From positions 1 through 64,000 of the forward strand of contig NZ_LLZG01000388.1 of assembly GCF_001509475.1 (NCBI RefSeq): a stretch of 64,000 nt of DNA. Direction: 5' to 3'. This document shows, in pieces, positions 7,833 through 15,247 of this stretch. The notes below the pieces were generated by a model. It was not told the DNA's origin, searched no databases, and saw only the letters and a list, made by a program, of their open reading frames with translations. A program made the position numbers and the translations under genes. Within the stretch, counting starts at the first letter, position 1. Each line of letters begins with the position of its first letter. This DNA comes from Streptomyces regalis. GTDB lineage: Bacteria > Actinomycetota > Actinomycetes > Streptomycetales > Streptomycetaceae.

Positions 7833-7894
7833 GGTGATCTTTCAAGATGTAGGCGTGGGCGGGTATTGGTGACCCATGCCGGTGTGCTGGGGAA

Positions 7895-8497
7895 TCAGGC
7901 GGAGGCGGTGGCAGCGGCCTTCTTGCGGGTGGTGCTGCGGCGGGTGGGCTTCGTCGACTTCGTCCGGGGCGTGCTCTTGCGCACCCGGGGCTTCGGAGTG
8001 TCCTTCGCCGCGGGCTCCGTCTCGTTGGCCTGCTTGGTGAGGGCCGGGCCACCACTTGGCGGCGGAGTGAGGCGGCGGCCGTGCGAGTCCAGCGCAGAGC
8101 GGTGACCGTTGAACGCCGGGAGCAGCACAGTGCGAACACCGGTGAGGATCGACTCCAGCGGAGTCGCGTCGGCTGTGAAGGTGATGCCGGTGCTGTAGCG
8201 CACGCCTTCCGCCAGGTGGCGAGGGCCCGCCGCGCTTGTCTCGTCGGTGCCGGCCGAGGACTCGGGGGCGGTGCCACCGATAGCGAACGCCTGCACAGCC
8301 CGTCCGTCGAACAGAAGGCGCAGACCGATTGCGCGGCGGTCGGCAGCGACGAGATAGACGGAGGAGTCCTGGCTCGGCTCGAAGTCATCGACGACGTTCC
8401 AGGCGCCGAGCTGGTCGGCCAGGGCTTCAGCCAGGAGGTACAGGTCGATCAGGGAAATGACGTTCGGCTGTGGATCTGTGGTGTCGGTGTCGGTCAT
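7895..8497 (-). CDS. Early protein with histone-like basic tail (200 aa)
   Basis: The N-terminal 140 residues look globular (ISLIDLYLLAEALADQLGAW...VYLVAADRRAIGLRLLFDGR). The last 45 residues are an unstructured Lys/Arg/Thr/Ala tail (KPRVRKSTPRTKSTKPTRRS) resembling histone H1-like tails of streptomycete DNA-binding proteins. DNA compaction or non-specific binding is therefore likely. It lies between the ParB-like gene and the gene at 8571. Family not recognised. Confidence 0.7.
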   Translation of the reverse strand: MTDTDTTDPQPNVISLIDLYLLAEALADQLGAWNVVDDFEPSQDSSVYLVAADRRAIGLRLLFDGRAVQAFAIGGTAPESSAGTDETSAAGPRHLAEGVRYSTGITFTADATPLESILTGVRTVLLPAFNGHRSALDSHGRRLTPPPSGGPALTKQANETEPAAKDTPKPRVRKSTPRTKSTKPTRRSTTRKKAAATASA

Positions 8498-8537
8498 ACG
8501 AAAGGGGCTCCTGTTCCAAGAAATGCTGGGCGAAGGG

Positions 8538-8560
8538 CGGGCAACTGCCTGGGTTGCCCG
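8538..8560 (-). terminator. GC hairpin between early genes
   Basis: CGGGCAAC and GTTGCCCG (8-bp perfect stem) flank a 7-nt loop immediately downstream of the gene ending at 8571 and upstream of the start at 8497. There is no U tract. Probably a partial terminator or processing hairpin. Confidence 0.45.
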
Positions 8561-8570
8561 CGCGAGCAGG

Positions 8571-8942
8571 TCAGACCAGGAAGGCCGCGGGGGTGAGAAC
8601 TCGGATTCGATCGGCGAGATGCTTCGGCAGATCGGTGAACTCGCCGTTGTTCTTCGTGCCGATGAACAGCACAGGACCCTGCACGAGTTCAGCGAGGTCT
8701 TCGTTGAGCAGCGTGCCGAGGACGTAGGCGGCGGGCAGGTTGGGCAGATGGCCGCTGCGCTCGTCCCTGACCGGCGCCGTAGTCGTCGCCCCGTAGCTGG
8801 AATGCACGTTGCGGATTACTTCGGCGTCGCCGCCGAGGGCCTCCCGAACCTGAGCGAGCTGGCTGCTCGGTTCAGTGCTGAGTGACAGGTCGGTGATTGC
8901 ACCGGTGACGTCGATGAGTAGGGCGTGGATGGTGGCGGTCAT
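8571..8942 (-). CDS. Small early protein, DUF3846-like (123 aa)
   Basis: The protein opens MTATIHALLIDVTGAITDLS, an opening seen in small actinophage proteins annotated as DUF3846-like, and has a conserved-looking GTLLNEDLAELVQGPVLFIG core. It is the first gene after promoter cassette P2. No biochemical role is known for such proteins; the family assignment is tentative. Confidence 0.65.
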   Translation of the reverse strand: MTATIHALLIDVTGAITDLSLSTEPSSQLAQVREALGGDAEVIRNVHSSYGATTTAPVRDERSGHLPNLPAAYVLGTLLNEDLAELVQGPVLFIGTKNNGEFTDLPKHLADRIRVLTPAAFLV

Positions 8943-8996
8943 GCAGGAGTCCGTTCGTCGTAGTGGAAGGGATTCCCCCCTTCAACTCATATCTAA

Positions 8997-9024
8997 ATTC
9001 TACTCTACATCGAGGGAGGGTCAA
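8997..9024 (-). promoter_or_regulatory. Early promoter cassette P2
   Basis: -35 TTGACC, 16-bp spacer, -10 TAGAAT on the minus strand, in AGAGTAGAATTTAGATATGA, with CCTGCACAAACGGGT upstream, nearly identical to P1. The leader begins with a GAAGGG...CCCTTC hairpin. It drives the genes from 8942 down through the ParB-like gene. Confidence 0.85.
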
Positions 9025-9091
9025 ACCCGTTTGTGCAGGTCATGAGGGGTGTGGCTCGTGTGAATCGCTGCCAAGCTCCGGCCTGCCAGCG

Positions 9092-10144
9092 TCAGGCGGC
9101 GATTGCGGTGCCCTGCTCCAAGAGCTGCTGCGCCTGACGTATGGCGGCGAGGATGCGTGCCTTGCCGAGCATCTCGTCGCGGTGCGCGAACACGGCGCGC
9201 GCGTGCTTCATGGCGTCCTCGACCGCGTTCGGGTTCGCCAGCGAGTCGGCGCAGGCGACCGTCACGCGCTGCCCGAGGTCCCAGATGATCGCGTTCACGG
9301 CTGCGCAGGCTGCGGCTATCTCGTCGATGTCGCACATCGACCACTGGAACTGAGCCGGGTCGAGGCCCCGCTCGCGCAGGTGCTGCGCCGCTGAACGCAG
9401 CAGACCGCCGCTGCCGGCGGCCGGGTCGTGGATGTGCTCCCCGGCCTGTGGCTGATCGATGTGGAGTTGGATGTCCATGACGCTCTCGGCCGCGAGCATG
9501 TTCGACATAGTGTCGGCGACCGGCGGCGGTGTGTGGTACTCGCCGAGCCCCTGCTGGGCCCCGGTGGAGCGCACGAGCATCATGACCGGCGACAGGACGT
9601 CGGTCTGGGCGCGCAGGTACGGGTCCGCGTGCCCGGTGAGGTCGAACAGGCCGTACTCCAACGCCGCCTTGGTGACTCGGCGCACGACGTAGGCGCGGTG
9701 GTCGTCTATCTCCTCGTCGTTGAGCCACTCGTGCAGAACGCGGGCGCGGTCGATCAGGTCAGGGCGGTGCATCCAGTGCGTCGACCAGATCTCGCGGAAC
9801 ATGCCGATCAGCTGCGCGTCGTCCTGGCCGAGGATCTGCGCCTTCAGGTCCGGCCCGTTCTCGTCCCTCTGCCGGATCAGGGCGAGCGCGGCGACGATGC
9901 CTATGGGCACCTCGATCCGCGTACCGCCGTGCTGCCGGTGCCACACGCCCGCGACAGCCTCGCCGATACGCAAGGCCCGCCCGTGCGGGTCACTCAACGG
10001 CTGTGGCCGCCGCGGCCGAGGCGCGGCCATCGTCACGGCGGCCGGAGGGCTGGAAGGAGTGGTCGGCTTCTTGGGAGCGGTAAAGGTGGCGAAGGTGGGC
10101 TCCGGCTCTTCTTGAAGGGCGGCGAACAGGTCGAGCTGCGTCAC
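9092..10144 (-). CDS. N6-adenine methylase-like protein lacking motif IV (350 aa)
   Basis: GTG start at 10144. Residues about 195-215 hold the HsdM-type motif X region (GAQQGLGEYHTPPPVAD). The SAM-binding motif I DPAAGSGGLL follows at about 240, and then a CDIDEIAAACAAVNAI acidic-pocket motif. After VACADSLAN the catalytic NPPF/Y is missing and the protein ends about 45 residues later, without a target-recognition domain. It can probably bind SAM but is unlikely to methylate adenine by the standard mechanism. The HsdM fold is established; loss of catalysis is an inference from the sequence. Confidence 0.75.
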   Translation of the reverse strand: MTQLDLFAALQEEPEPTFATFTAPKKPTTPSSPPAAVTMAAPRPRRPQPLSDPHGRALRIGEAVAGVWHRQHGGTRIEVPIGIVAALALIRQRDENGPDLKAQILGQDDAQLIGMFREIWSTHWMHRPDLIDRARVLHEWLNDEEIDDHRAYVVRRVTKAALEYGLFDLTGHADPYLRAQTDVLSPVMMLVRSTGAQQGLGEYHTPPPVADTMSNMLAAESVMDIQLHIDQPQAGEHIHDPAAGSGGLLRSAAQHLRERGLDPAQFQWSMCDIDEIAAACAAVNAIIWDLGQRVTVACADSLANPNAVEDAMKHARAVFAHRDEMLGKARILAAIRQAQQLLEQGTAIAA

Positions 10145-10183
10145 GAGTTGATCGCTTTCAGTCGGTGGGTGTGGGCATGCGAG

Positions 10184-10215
10184 GGCCCGCCCCCGGGAGA
10201 ACCAGGGGGCGGGCC
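10184..10215 (-). terminator. Perfect 11-bp GC hairpin between early genes
   Basis: GGCCCGCCCCC and GGGGGCGGGCC flank a 10-nt loop between the gene ending at 10257 and the methylase-like gene starting at 10144. It is likely an attenuating terminator; no U tract follows on the minus strand. Confidence 0.55.
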
Positions 10216-10256
10216 ACGAGGGGGAGGGCGACCGCTCAAGCCGGTCGGGGCGAAGA

Positions 10257-10826
10257 TCAGCCTTGGTTGATCCAGACGACGCCGTAGGGCGTGTGCCAGG
10301 TGTAGGACAGTGCGGACTTGTGGATGTCGGCGCGGACTTCGTCCCACACGATGCGGCCGAACCGGTCGCGGTAGGACGTCAGGTCCCAGACCGCATCGGT
10401 CCCGGCCAGGGAGGTCATGATGTCGGCGAGCGAGTCGCCGAATCCGACGACCCTTTGCCGGTACTGCTCGTGCATCTCCCGGACCCGTTGGCGCCACACC
10501 TCATCGCGCGGGCGCTCGCCACGCTCAGCGGCAAGCGGCCATCCGCGTTCGGTGATCGCGTCGTGTTGCACGAGCGCCACCCAGGCGACCGCCCGCTCCT
10601 TCGAGCGCACCGCGGGCCGGAACGCCGCCTCGCCGACGACCATCTCAAGCAGGCGGGGAGGATCGGTCATCACTGCGGCCCGATCGGCATGCCTGGCTGC
10701 CGCCACGGCCCGCGCGGCCACTTCGGTGCGGGCCTGCCAATGGGGCACCAGGTAGACCCACTGTCCGTCGTCATGATCCGGGTGCCACATCGTGATCCGC
10801 CACATACCGCGCATCCAGCCCGCCAC
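10257..10826 (-). CDS. Hypothetical early protein (189 aa)
   Basis: GTG 10826 lies one base after the upstream stop; ATG codons at 10814 and 10805 are alternative starts. It contains WHPDHDDGQWVYLVPHW near the N-terminus, a helical centre (RDEVWRQRVREMHEQYRQRV) and a conserved-looking C-terminus (YTWHTPYGVVWINQG). No family recognised. It is co-transcribed from P3 with the gene upstream. Confidence 0.6.
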   Translation of the reverse strand: MAGWMRGMWRITMWHPDHDDGQWVYLVPHWQARTEVAARAVAAARHADRAAVMTDPPRLLEMVVGEAAFRPAVRSKERAVAWVALVQHDAITERGWPLAAERGERPRDEVWRQRVREMHEQYRQRVVGFGDSLADIMTSLAGTDAVWDLTSYRDRFGRIVWDEVRADIHKSALSYTWHTPYGVVWINQG

Positions 10827-10827
10827 G

Positions 10828-11355
10828 TCAGGACTTGCTCGGGGGCGAGGCGGTCAGGTGGGCGGTGACGGCCGCAGCGCGTGCACCGGTCGCCGGGCAA
10901 GGGCCGAGGAAGCGGCCAAGCTCGGCGAGCAGCCGGGCGGTGTCGCCCCGCAGCTGGGCCTCGGCTATCGCTTCGAAGGCCTGGGCGACCTGCTCCGCAG
11001 TGGTCGGGTGGGCCGCAGAGCACTCGCATGCGCTCCGCGCGCGTTCCTTGAGCTTCGCGAGGGCTGCGGGATGTTCGCTCTGTGGGAGGCATTCGCGGTG
11101 GCGGATGGCGGGGCGCGCCCGGCGCAGGTGGCTGTAGAAGCGAGTACCGGTCCATCCGCAGACCAGGCAGCGCACCGGCCACAGGACGTCGCTGCCGGGG
11201 TATCCGCCAAGCGGTGCCCAGCCGAGTTCGTCGATGCGGGCCACGGCGATGGCGGCTGAGGTGATGTTGCGGACCGAGGGCTTCAGGCCTGCGAGGTAGG
11301 CGCTGGTTCCGGTCGTATGGCCGTCGCCGTTTCCCGGGGTTCTGTCGTTGCTCAT
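10828..11355 (-). CDS. Early protein with CHC2-like zinc site (175 aa)
   Basis: ATG 11355 (MSNDRTPGNGDGHTTG) is preferred over an upstream GTG because it follows the P3 leader hairpin. WPVRCLVCGWTGTRFYSHLR and then HRECLPQ give a CxxC...H...C pattern, a plausible zinc site. The C-terminal half is a helix bundle (TAEQVAQAFEAIAEAQLRGD). Similar small zinc proteins are common in actinophage early regions, but the function is unknown. Confidence 0.6.
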   Translation of the reverse strand: MSNDRTPGNGDGHTTGTSAYLAGLKPSVRNITSAAIAVARIDELGWAPLGGYPGSDVLWPVRCLVCGWTGTRFYSHLRRARPAIRHRECLPQSEHPAALAKLKERARSACECSAAHPTTAEQVAQAFEAIAEAQLRGDTARLLAELGRFLGPCPATGARAAAVTAHLTASPPSKS

Positions 11356-11425
11356 GCGCGTGCCGTTCTCGTTGTGATGGGGCGTGGGTGAGGGGGTGGT
11401 GGCCACCCCCTCACTTTATAGCTAA

Positions 11426-11453
11426 ATTCTACTCTCCATGCGGGATGGGTCAA
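11426..11453 (-). promoter_or_regulatory. Early promoter cassette P3
   Basis: -35 TTGACC, 16 bp, -10 TAGAAT within GAGAGTAGAATTTAGCTATA. The far-upstream element differs from P1/P2. Directly after the start region lies a perfect 12-bp hairpin (GTGAGGGGGTGG / CCACCCCCTCAC, 11388-11414), the strongest of the leader hairpins. It drives the genes from 11355 downwards. Confidence 0.8.
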
Positions 11454-11486
11454 CTGCGAACACCCAGCTCACATGGGGGTGTTCGG

Positions 11487-12512
11487 CTAAGAGTCACCGG
11501 CGGTGACGAGCGCCGCAGCCATCTCCTCGGCGGACTTGCGGCCGAACACCTCGTCGTACGGGACGGTGTGCGTCATGTCCCGGAACGCCGAATTCTCCTT
11601 GGTGACGATCTTGGAGTGCACGTTGAGGATGCTCGGCACGGTGACCGACTTCGGATTGACGCGAAGCACCTCGAACCACCGGCCGTGCGCCCGGGCAAAG
11701 TCACCCCGCTTGAAGTCGGCCCGACTCCAGACCTTGAACCCGTCCTCCTCGGCCTTCTTGATGATCTGCTGCCAGTAGTCGATCTCCTCCGTCAGCTCCT
11801 GGTTCCGGCGCTCCAGCTCGGCGACAGTCTCCGGGTTACCGATGTCGCGCGTGAAACCGCCCGCTGACTCGCCCTTCTGCCACTTCTCCACCCGCCGCAG
11901 CTCGGCCTCGAGCTTGGCGATCCTGCGCAGGGTCCGCGGCGGGTTCTTGCGGAACTTCTCGTAGTTCGCCGAAGCCTCCTCGCGGTTCGCCCAGTACGAA
12001 GCCCGCTCACCCTCGGCTATGCCCTTGCCCATCGTGTTGTGGATGCGATCACGGAAGTTCCGGTCGCGCTGCTCGCTGTGGTGGCCGACCAGAATCGGCT
12101 GTCCGAAGGGGATGCTCGAAGCCATCTGCCGCGCCTGGCCGTGCAGGGATTCCGAACTGGCTGCGGCGTTGTCGGCGTATCCGCCGAACCGCTCAGCCCG
12201 CCCCTCCGCCCTCTCTGCGCGGTCGGCCTCGGCCTCGGCGAATGACCTGCGTTCGTCCTCGTTGATGGTGATGCTGACTTCGAAGTCCTTCTTGCGCAGC
12301 CGCTCGGCGAGCAGGTCGATGGTGGGACGGACGGCTTGCTTGTCTCGGCTGTGGGGCAGGTACCAGCAACCCAGGTACCGCGACCACTTGAACGGCACGG
12401 ACCGGCGCCAGCCGTAGTCGCGCATCCTGAGGATCTCGGCGGACCCGTCGCCCTTGTCAGTGCCCTCCACGAGGGTTCCGTCGCGGCGGGTATGGGTGAT
12501 CTCGATGGTCAC
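11487..12512 (-). CDS. DUF3560-family protein (341 aa)
   Basis: GTG 12512 overlaps the upstream TGA (GTGA). The region of roughly residues 35-280 matches the DUF3560 plan found on actinomycete plasmids and phages: LGCWYLPHSRDKQAVRPTID, an E/R-rich helix (EAEADRAERAEGRAERFGGY), SESLHGQARQMASSIPFGQP and ILVGHHSEQRDRNFRDRI. A coiled coil covers the NPETVAELERRNQELTEEID part. DUF3560 proteins have no proven activity but are strongly linked to mobile replicons. The C-terminus is intact at full family length. Confidence 0.8.
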   Translation of the reverse strand: MTIEITHTRRDGTLVEGTDKGDGSAEILRMRDYGWRRSVPFKWSRYLGCWYLPHSRDKQAVRPTIDLLAERLRKKDFEVSITINEDERRSFAEAEADRAERAEGRAERFGGYADNAAASSESLHGQARQMASSIPFGQPILVGHHSEQRDRNFRDRIHNTMGKGIAEGERASYWANREEASANYEKFRKNPPRTLRRIAKLEAELRRVEKWQKGESAGGFTRDIGNPETVAELERRNQELTEEIDYWQQIIKKAEEDGFKVWSRADFKRGDFARAHGRWFEVLRVNPKSVTVPSILNVHSKIVTKENSAFRDMTHTVPYDEVFGRKSAEEMAAALVTAGDS

Positions 12513-12745
12513 AGGGTTCGTCCTTCGTGCTGTTCGGAGTGATGGATACGGGTCAGGGGTCGGGAGGAGTGCCAGCCGCCGAAGATCTCCTCGGCCGTGG
12601 CGTGTTCGGTGCTCAGCTGGTACCAGGTGCCGGAGTGAGGCAGCGTTTCCATGCCGGTGATGCGAAAGGCGATGTTGCGTCCGTCTTCGTCGGCCAGGTG
12701 TGTGCCGGCGAGGGTGAGCAGCCACACCTCGTCGCCGGGCTTCAC
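12509..12745 (-). CDS. Small hypothetical protein (78 aa)
   Basis: GTG 12745 overlaps the upstream stop (GTGA). It begins VKPGDEVWLLTLAGTHLADE and ends with a His-rich tail (RIHHSEQHEGRTL). The KPGDEVWLL start suggests a small beta-barrel like KOW/SH3-type folds. Coupled to the DUF3560 gene. Function unknown. Confidence 0.6.
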   Translation of the reverse strand: MKPGDEVWLLTLAGTHLADEDGRNIAFRITGMETLPHSGTWYQLSTEHATAEEIFGGWHSSRPLTRIHHSEQHEGRTL

Positions 12746-13188
12746 TGCCCGGCCTCGGTCGTGCGCTCCGCGTGCGCGGTGAGGAGTACGGCGGCTGACC
12801 AGGCCAAGCCGTTGTCGTCCCGGTCGAACGCGAGGGAAGAGGTCAGGCTGTACGACGGATGCGGGGTAAGGCGGAACGTCTGCCAAGTCGCGCCGGGATG
12901 ATCGGCCTCCCACCGGGCGGCGCAGGTGGCGAGCACGACCGCGTAATGCTCCTCCAGGCTGTCCGCGGTGGTCCAAGATGCCCTGCGGGCCTGCCAGGCC
13001 GCGAGCATCAGGGTGTTGCGCCGGGCCTCGGGCTCCACTGCGGCCCACAGTTCGCCCAGCCATGCATCCTGCTCAATTACGCGGCCCGCCTCGCCCTCCC
13101 GGTTGTCGAGGGCGTCCTGGATCAGGTGGGTGATGAGCTGGGCCTGCTGCCATTCGCGCAGGGTGTGACCGGGTTTGTCGGTGCTCAT
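12742..13188 (-). CDS. Hypothetical early protein (148 aa)
   Basis: Begins MSTDKPGHTLREWQQAQLIT. Predominantly helical (VEPEARRNTLMLAAWQARRA) with a final beta-like segment (YSLTSSLAFDRDDNGLAWSA). The stop overlaps the next start as GTGA. No domain recognised. Confidence 0.65.
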   Translation of the reverse strand: MSTDKPGHTLREWQQAQLITHLIQDALDNREGEAGRVIEQDAWLGELWAAVEPEARRNTLMLAAWQARRASWTTADSLEEHYAVVLATCAARWEADHPGATWQTFRLTPHPSYSLTSSLAFDRDDNGLAWSAAVLLTAHAERTTEAGQ

Positions 13189-13191
13189 GTG

Positions 13192-13368
13192 TCAGCCTTC
13201 CTCGCTGGCGTGGTCGGAGATCGCGTCGTCGATCTGTCGGCGGGTACGGCGCGTGTCGCGATGCCGGAAGGCGCGACGGGCCTTCCGGGTCGCGCGGGCG
13301 TTGTAGAGCTCGTCGGGGTAGCGGTGGCTCAGCCCGATGCGGGCGATCTCGCGCGGCGTGAGGATCAC
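13192..13368 (-). CDS. Small basic protein (58 aa)
   Basis: GTG 13368 overlaps the upstream TGA. It is very basic: RATRKARRAFRHRDTRRTRR in the middle of a 58-residue chain, which suggests nucleic-acid binding. Too short to place in a family. The start rests on the coupling pattern. Confidence 0.55.
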   Translation of the reverse strand: MILTPREIARIGLSHRYPDELYNARATRKARRAFRHRDTRRTRRQIDDAISDHASEEG

Positions 13369-13751
13369 GGCGCTCCCTGTACGGAGCGCGCTGCTTCGAG
13401 GCGGCGGGCCGCGGTGATCAGTGCGCAGGCGTCGGTGTCGCGGCCGAGGAGGATCAGCGCGCAGACCTCGAACATCAACGACCAGTGGCACTCGGGGACC
13501 GCGTCGGCGAACTCGTCGAACGTCAAGGCCCGTTTGGCGGTGCCCCGCCTGGTCCACGCGCGGTGGACGATGCGCTGCATGGTGCGGTTGGCCCGGCGGG
13601 TCTGGCCGCTGTCAAGGCCGAGTTCGTTGATGACCTCTGCAGCCGCCTCCAGCGGCAAGTGCTTGTCGAGCACGGTCGTACGGATTCCTTCCGGGATTTC
13701 CAAGAGGTGCTGCGTCGTGGCTGCGCCCACGCTGAAGTGGGCGCAGCCCAA
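13365..13751 (-). CDS. Hypothetical early protein (128 aa)
   Basis: Starts MGCAHFSVGAATTQHLLEIP. Mostly helical (LPLEAAAEVINELGLDSGQT) with LTFDEFADAVPECHWSLMFE. No conserved motif known to me. It follows the gene at 13759 after 7 bp and is coupled to the small basic protein. Confidence 0.6.
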   Translation of the reverse strand: MGCAHFSVGAATTQHLLEIPEGIRTTVLDKHLPLEAAAEVINELGLDSGQTRRANRTMQRIVHRAWTRRGTAKRALTFDEFADAVPECHWSLMFEVCALILLGRDTDACALITAARRLEAARSVQGAP

Positions 13752-13758
13752 GGGCCGT

Positions 13759-14067
13759 TCAGCAGGCGGCCAGCCCGAAGAACAGCCAGCTCGGCTCAGC
13801 CGTGCCTGCCTCTATCGGCAGCGCGCCGGCAGGTCCCGACCGGGGGAAGAACCGCGGGTCCCTGGCCTCAATCAGCTCCTCGGCCCGCTGGATGGCCTGC
13901 GGCAGCGGGCGCTTGGGCTCATCCAGGAGCGTGACCTCGTCCTTCTCGTAGACCGTCCCGGAGTAGTCGCGGTGGCCGTGCTCCCAGGCAGCCTTTGAAC
14001 GCGCGTTGAAGAAGGCTCTGTTGACGTTGCGGCCGGCAGCGGGTGTGTAGAAGGGCATGGCGCCCAT
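13759..14067 (-). CDS. Early protein, paralogue A of a duplicated pair (102 aa)
   Basis: MGAMPFYTPAAGRNVNRAFF opens a protein that aligns without gaps to the one at 14240-14548. Shared features are MGA..FYT, F..AR..A..EHG, SG.(V/I)YEKD..TL.DEP.RP, GPAGAL.I and WL.FG.A.C at the very end. Conservation across the whole length and the same length point to a real gene duplication under two separate promoter cassettes (P4 here). Function unknown; the invariant YEKD and terminal Cys are the most striking shared features. Confidence 0.7.
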   Translation of the reverse strand: MGAMPFYTPAAGRNVNRAFFNARSKAAWEHGHRDYSGTVYEKDEVTLLDEPKRPLPQAIQRAEELIEARDPRFFPRSGPAGALPIEAGTAEPSWLFFGLAAC

Positions 14068-14131
14068 GGGTGCTCCTGCGTTGAGTGGTTCAGACGAGGG
14101 GCCGGGTCGACCCCCTCTTCCTTATATCTAA

Positions 14132-14157
14132 ATTCTACTCTTCGTAAAGGGTGTCAA
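14132..14157 (-). promoter_or_regulatory. Early promoter cassette P4 (short spacer)
   Basis: -35 TTGACA and -10 TAGAAT on the minus strand, but with only 14 bp between them. The downstream flank AGAGTAGAATTTAGATATAA is the consensus. The leader folds GAGGGG...CCCCTC. The short spacer predicts a weaker promoter than P1-P3, unless an activator compensates. It drives the gene at 14067. Confidence 0.75.
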
Positions 14158-14239
14158 ACCGTGTCTGCGCAGCTCAGGACCCTTCGGTGCTGGGTGAACG
14201 GACTCCCGCGTCGCTACATGCGTGGCAGCGGCAGTCGGA

Positions 14240-14548
14240 TCAGCAGGGGGCAAACCCGAAGAGCAGCCACCCCTCGCCGCCCAGGCGCGTCGTGATCCGC
14301 AGCGCGCCGGCCGGACCCCACTTGTCGCTGATGCGTGCGTCATCTGCACGAACCAGCTCCACCGCCCGCTCCATGGCCGATTCTTCGGGGCGCCGCGGCT
14401 CATCGATCAGCGTGAACGTGTCCTTCTCGTAGATGCTCCCCGAGAAGCCGCCGCGACCATGCTCTGCGGCGGCTTCCATGCGGGCCTCCTGGAATGCCGT
14501 CTGAAGGTCTGAACTGTTGGCGGTGGTGTAGAAGGAAGTGGCGCCCAT
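14240..14548 (-). CDS. Early protein, paralogue B of a duplicated pair (102 aa)
   Basis: Begins MGATSFYTTANSSDLQTAFQ and is the same length as its paralogue at 13759-14067, sharing the YEKD..TL.DEP.RP core, GPAGAL.I and the WLLFGFAPC ending. It is transcribed with the gene at 14634 from P5, so the two copies are under different promoters. No family recognised. Confidence 0.7.
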   Translation of the reverse strand: MGATSFYTTANSSDLQTAFQEARMEAAAEHGRGGFSGSIYEKDTFTLIDEPRRPEESAMERAVELVRADDARISDKWGPAGALRITTRLGGEGWLLFGFAPC

Positions 14549-14584
14549 CGGTGTGCTCCCGAGTGCTTGGTCTACGGCGGCATG

Positions 14585-14617
14585 GCCCGCCCCGCCCCGT
14601 CCCGCTCCGGGGCGGGC
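14585..14617 (-). terminator. Perfect 10-bp GC hairpin between early genes
   Basis: GCCCGCCCCG and CGGGGCGGGC with a 13-nt loop, placed between the gene ending at 14634 and paralogue B starting at 14548. One of several such hairpins punctuating the early operons. Confidence 0.55.
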
Positions 14618-14633
14618 TGGTGGCGTGTGAGGC

Positions 14634-14981
14634 TCAGCGGATGTGTATGCGCGGCCGGTTCGTCCGTATCGCCCGCGCCTGCCGCCCGGGGTTCTCCGAG
14701 TCGCTCTCCCGGTACAGCTCCTCGAGGATGCTCTCAGCCCCCAGAACCATGCTCACCGCATCGTCGAGCAGGCTCATCTGGCTGTCGCCGAGAAGGGTGA
14801 GCCATCGGTCCATCGCGAGGAGGTCGTCCCGGCTCTGGCCCCAGAAGTCGGCGTACTCGTGCCAGGCGTCGACAGTCATGCGTGCGGCCCAGTTCATCGC
14901 GGTGGCGGCCTGCTCCTCGCTGATGGCCTTGTCGGCGGCTAGCTTGAGGACGGCGAGCGGGTCCGGCAGGGGGTCGTGCAT
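14634..14981 (-). CDS. Hypothetical early protein (115 aa)
   Basis: Starts MHDPLPDPLAVLKLAADKAI with GGAAGGA upstream. All-helical, with EQAATAMNWAARMTVDAWHE, and a basic C-terminus (ARAIRTNRPRIHIR). First gene after promoter P5. Family unknown. Confidence 0.65.
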   Translation of the reverse strand: MHDPLPDPLAVLKLAADKAISEEQAATAMNWAARMTVDAWHEYADFWGQSRDDLLAMDRWLTLLGDSQMSLLDDAVSMVLGAESILEELYRESDSENPGRQARAIRTNRPRIHIR

Positions 14982-15039
14982 CGAGATGATTCCTTCCGGC
15001 GGTTCGGTTCGGGATGGGCTCCCCCTCCCTTGTATCTAA

Positions 15040-15067
15040 ATTCTACTCTATTCGTGGGGGGCGTCAA
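15040..15067 (-). promoter_or_regulatory. Early promoter cassette P5
   Basis: -35 TTGACG, 16 bp, -10 TAGAAT within AGAGTAGAATTTAGATACAA. The upstream flank CCTGCGTGGACGGGT matches the P1/P2 element at most positions. It drives the gene pair 14981 to 14240. Confidence 0.85.
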
Positions 15068-15082
15068 ACCCGTCCACGCAGG

Positions 15083-15247
15083 TCACAGGCCTGCAGGCGG
15101 ATCTGACAGTCGGCCGTCAATAAGGCGCACACCGTCCTGTGCGAGCTGGCCGATCAGCGCATCGGCCAGGTGGACGCAGCCGAGCGGATCCATGTCCGGC
15201 AACTGGTCCCGAAGTGCAGCTATCAGGGCGATTCGCGGCTCGATCAC
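15083..15247 (-). CDS. Small hypothetical protein (54 aa)
   Basis: GTG 15247 overlaps the TGA of the WhiB-like gene (GTGA). The chain begins VIEPRIALIAALRDQLPDMD and is a simple amphipathic helical protein. The short length precludes a family call; coupling to the WhiB-like gene suggests shared use. Confidence 0.55.
   Translation of the reverse strand: MIEPRIALIAALRDQLPDMDPLGCVHLADALIGQLAQDGVRLIDGRLSDPPAGL

Noticed and set aside
10121..11401. Long plus-strand frames in the early module
   Set aside because: They run antisense to coupled minus-strand genes and to the P3 cassette and lack coding character.
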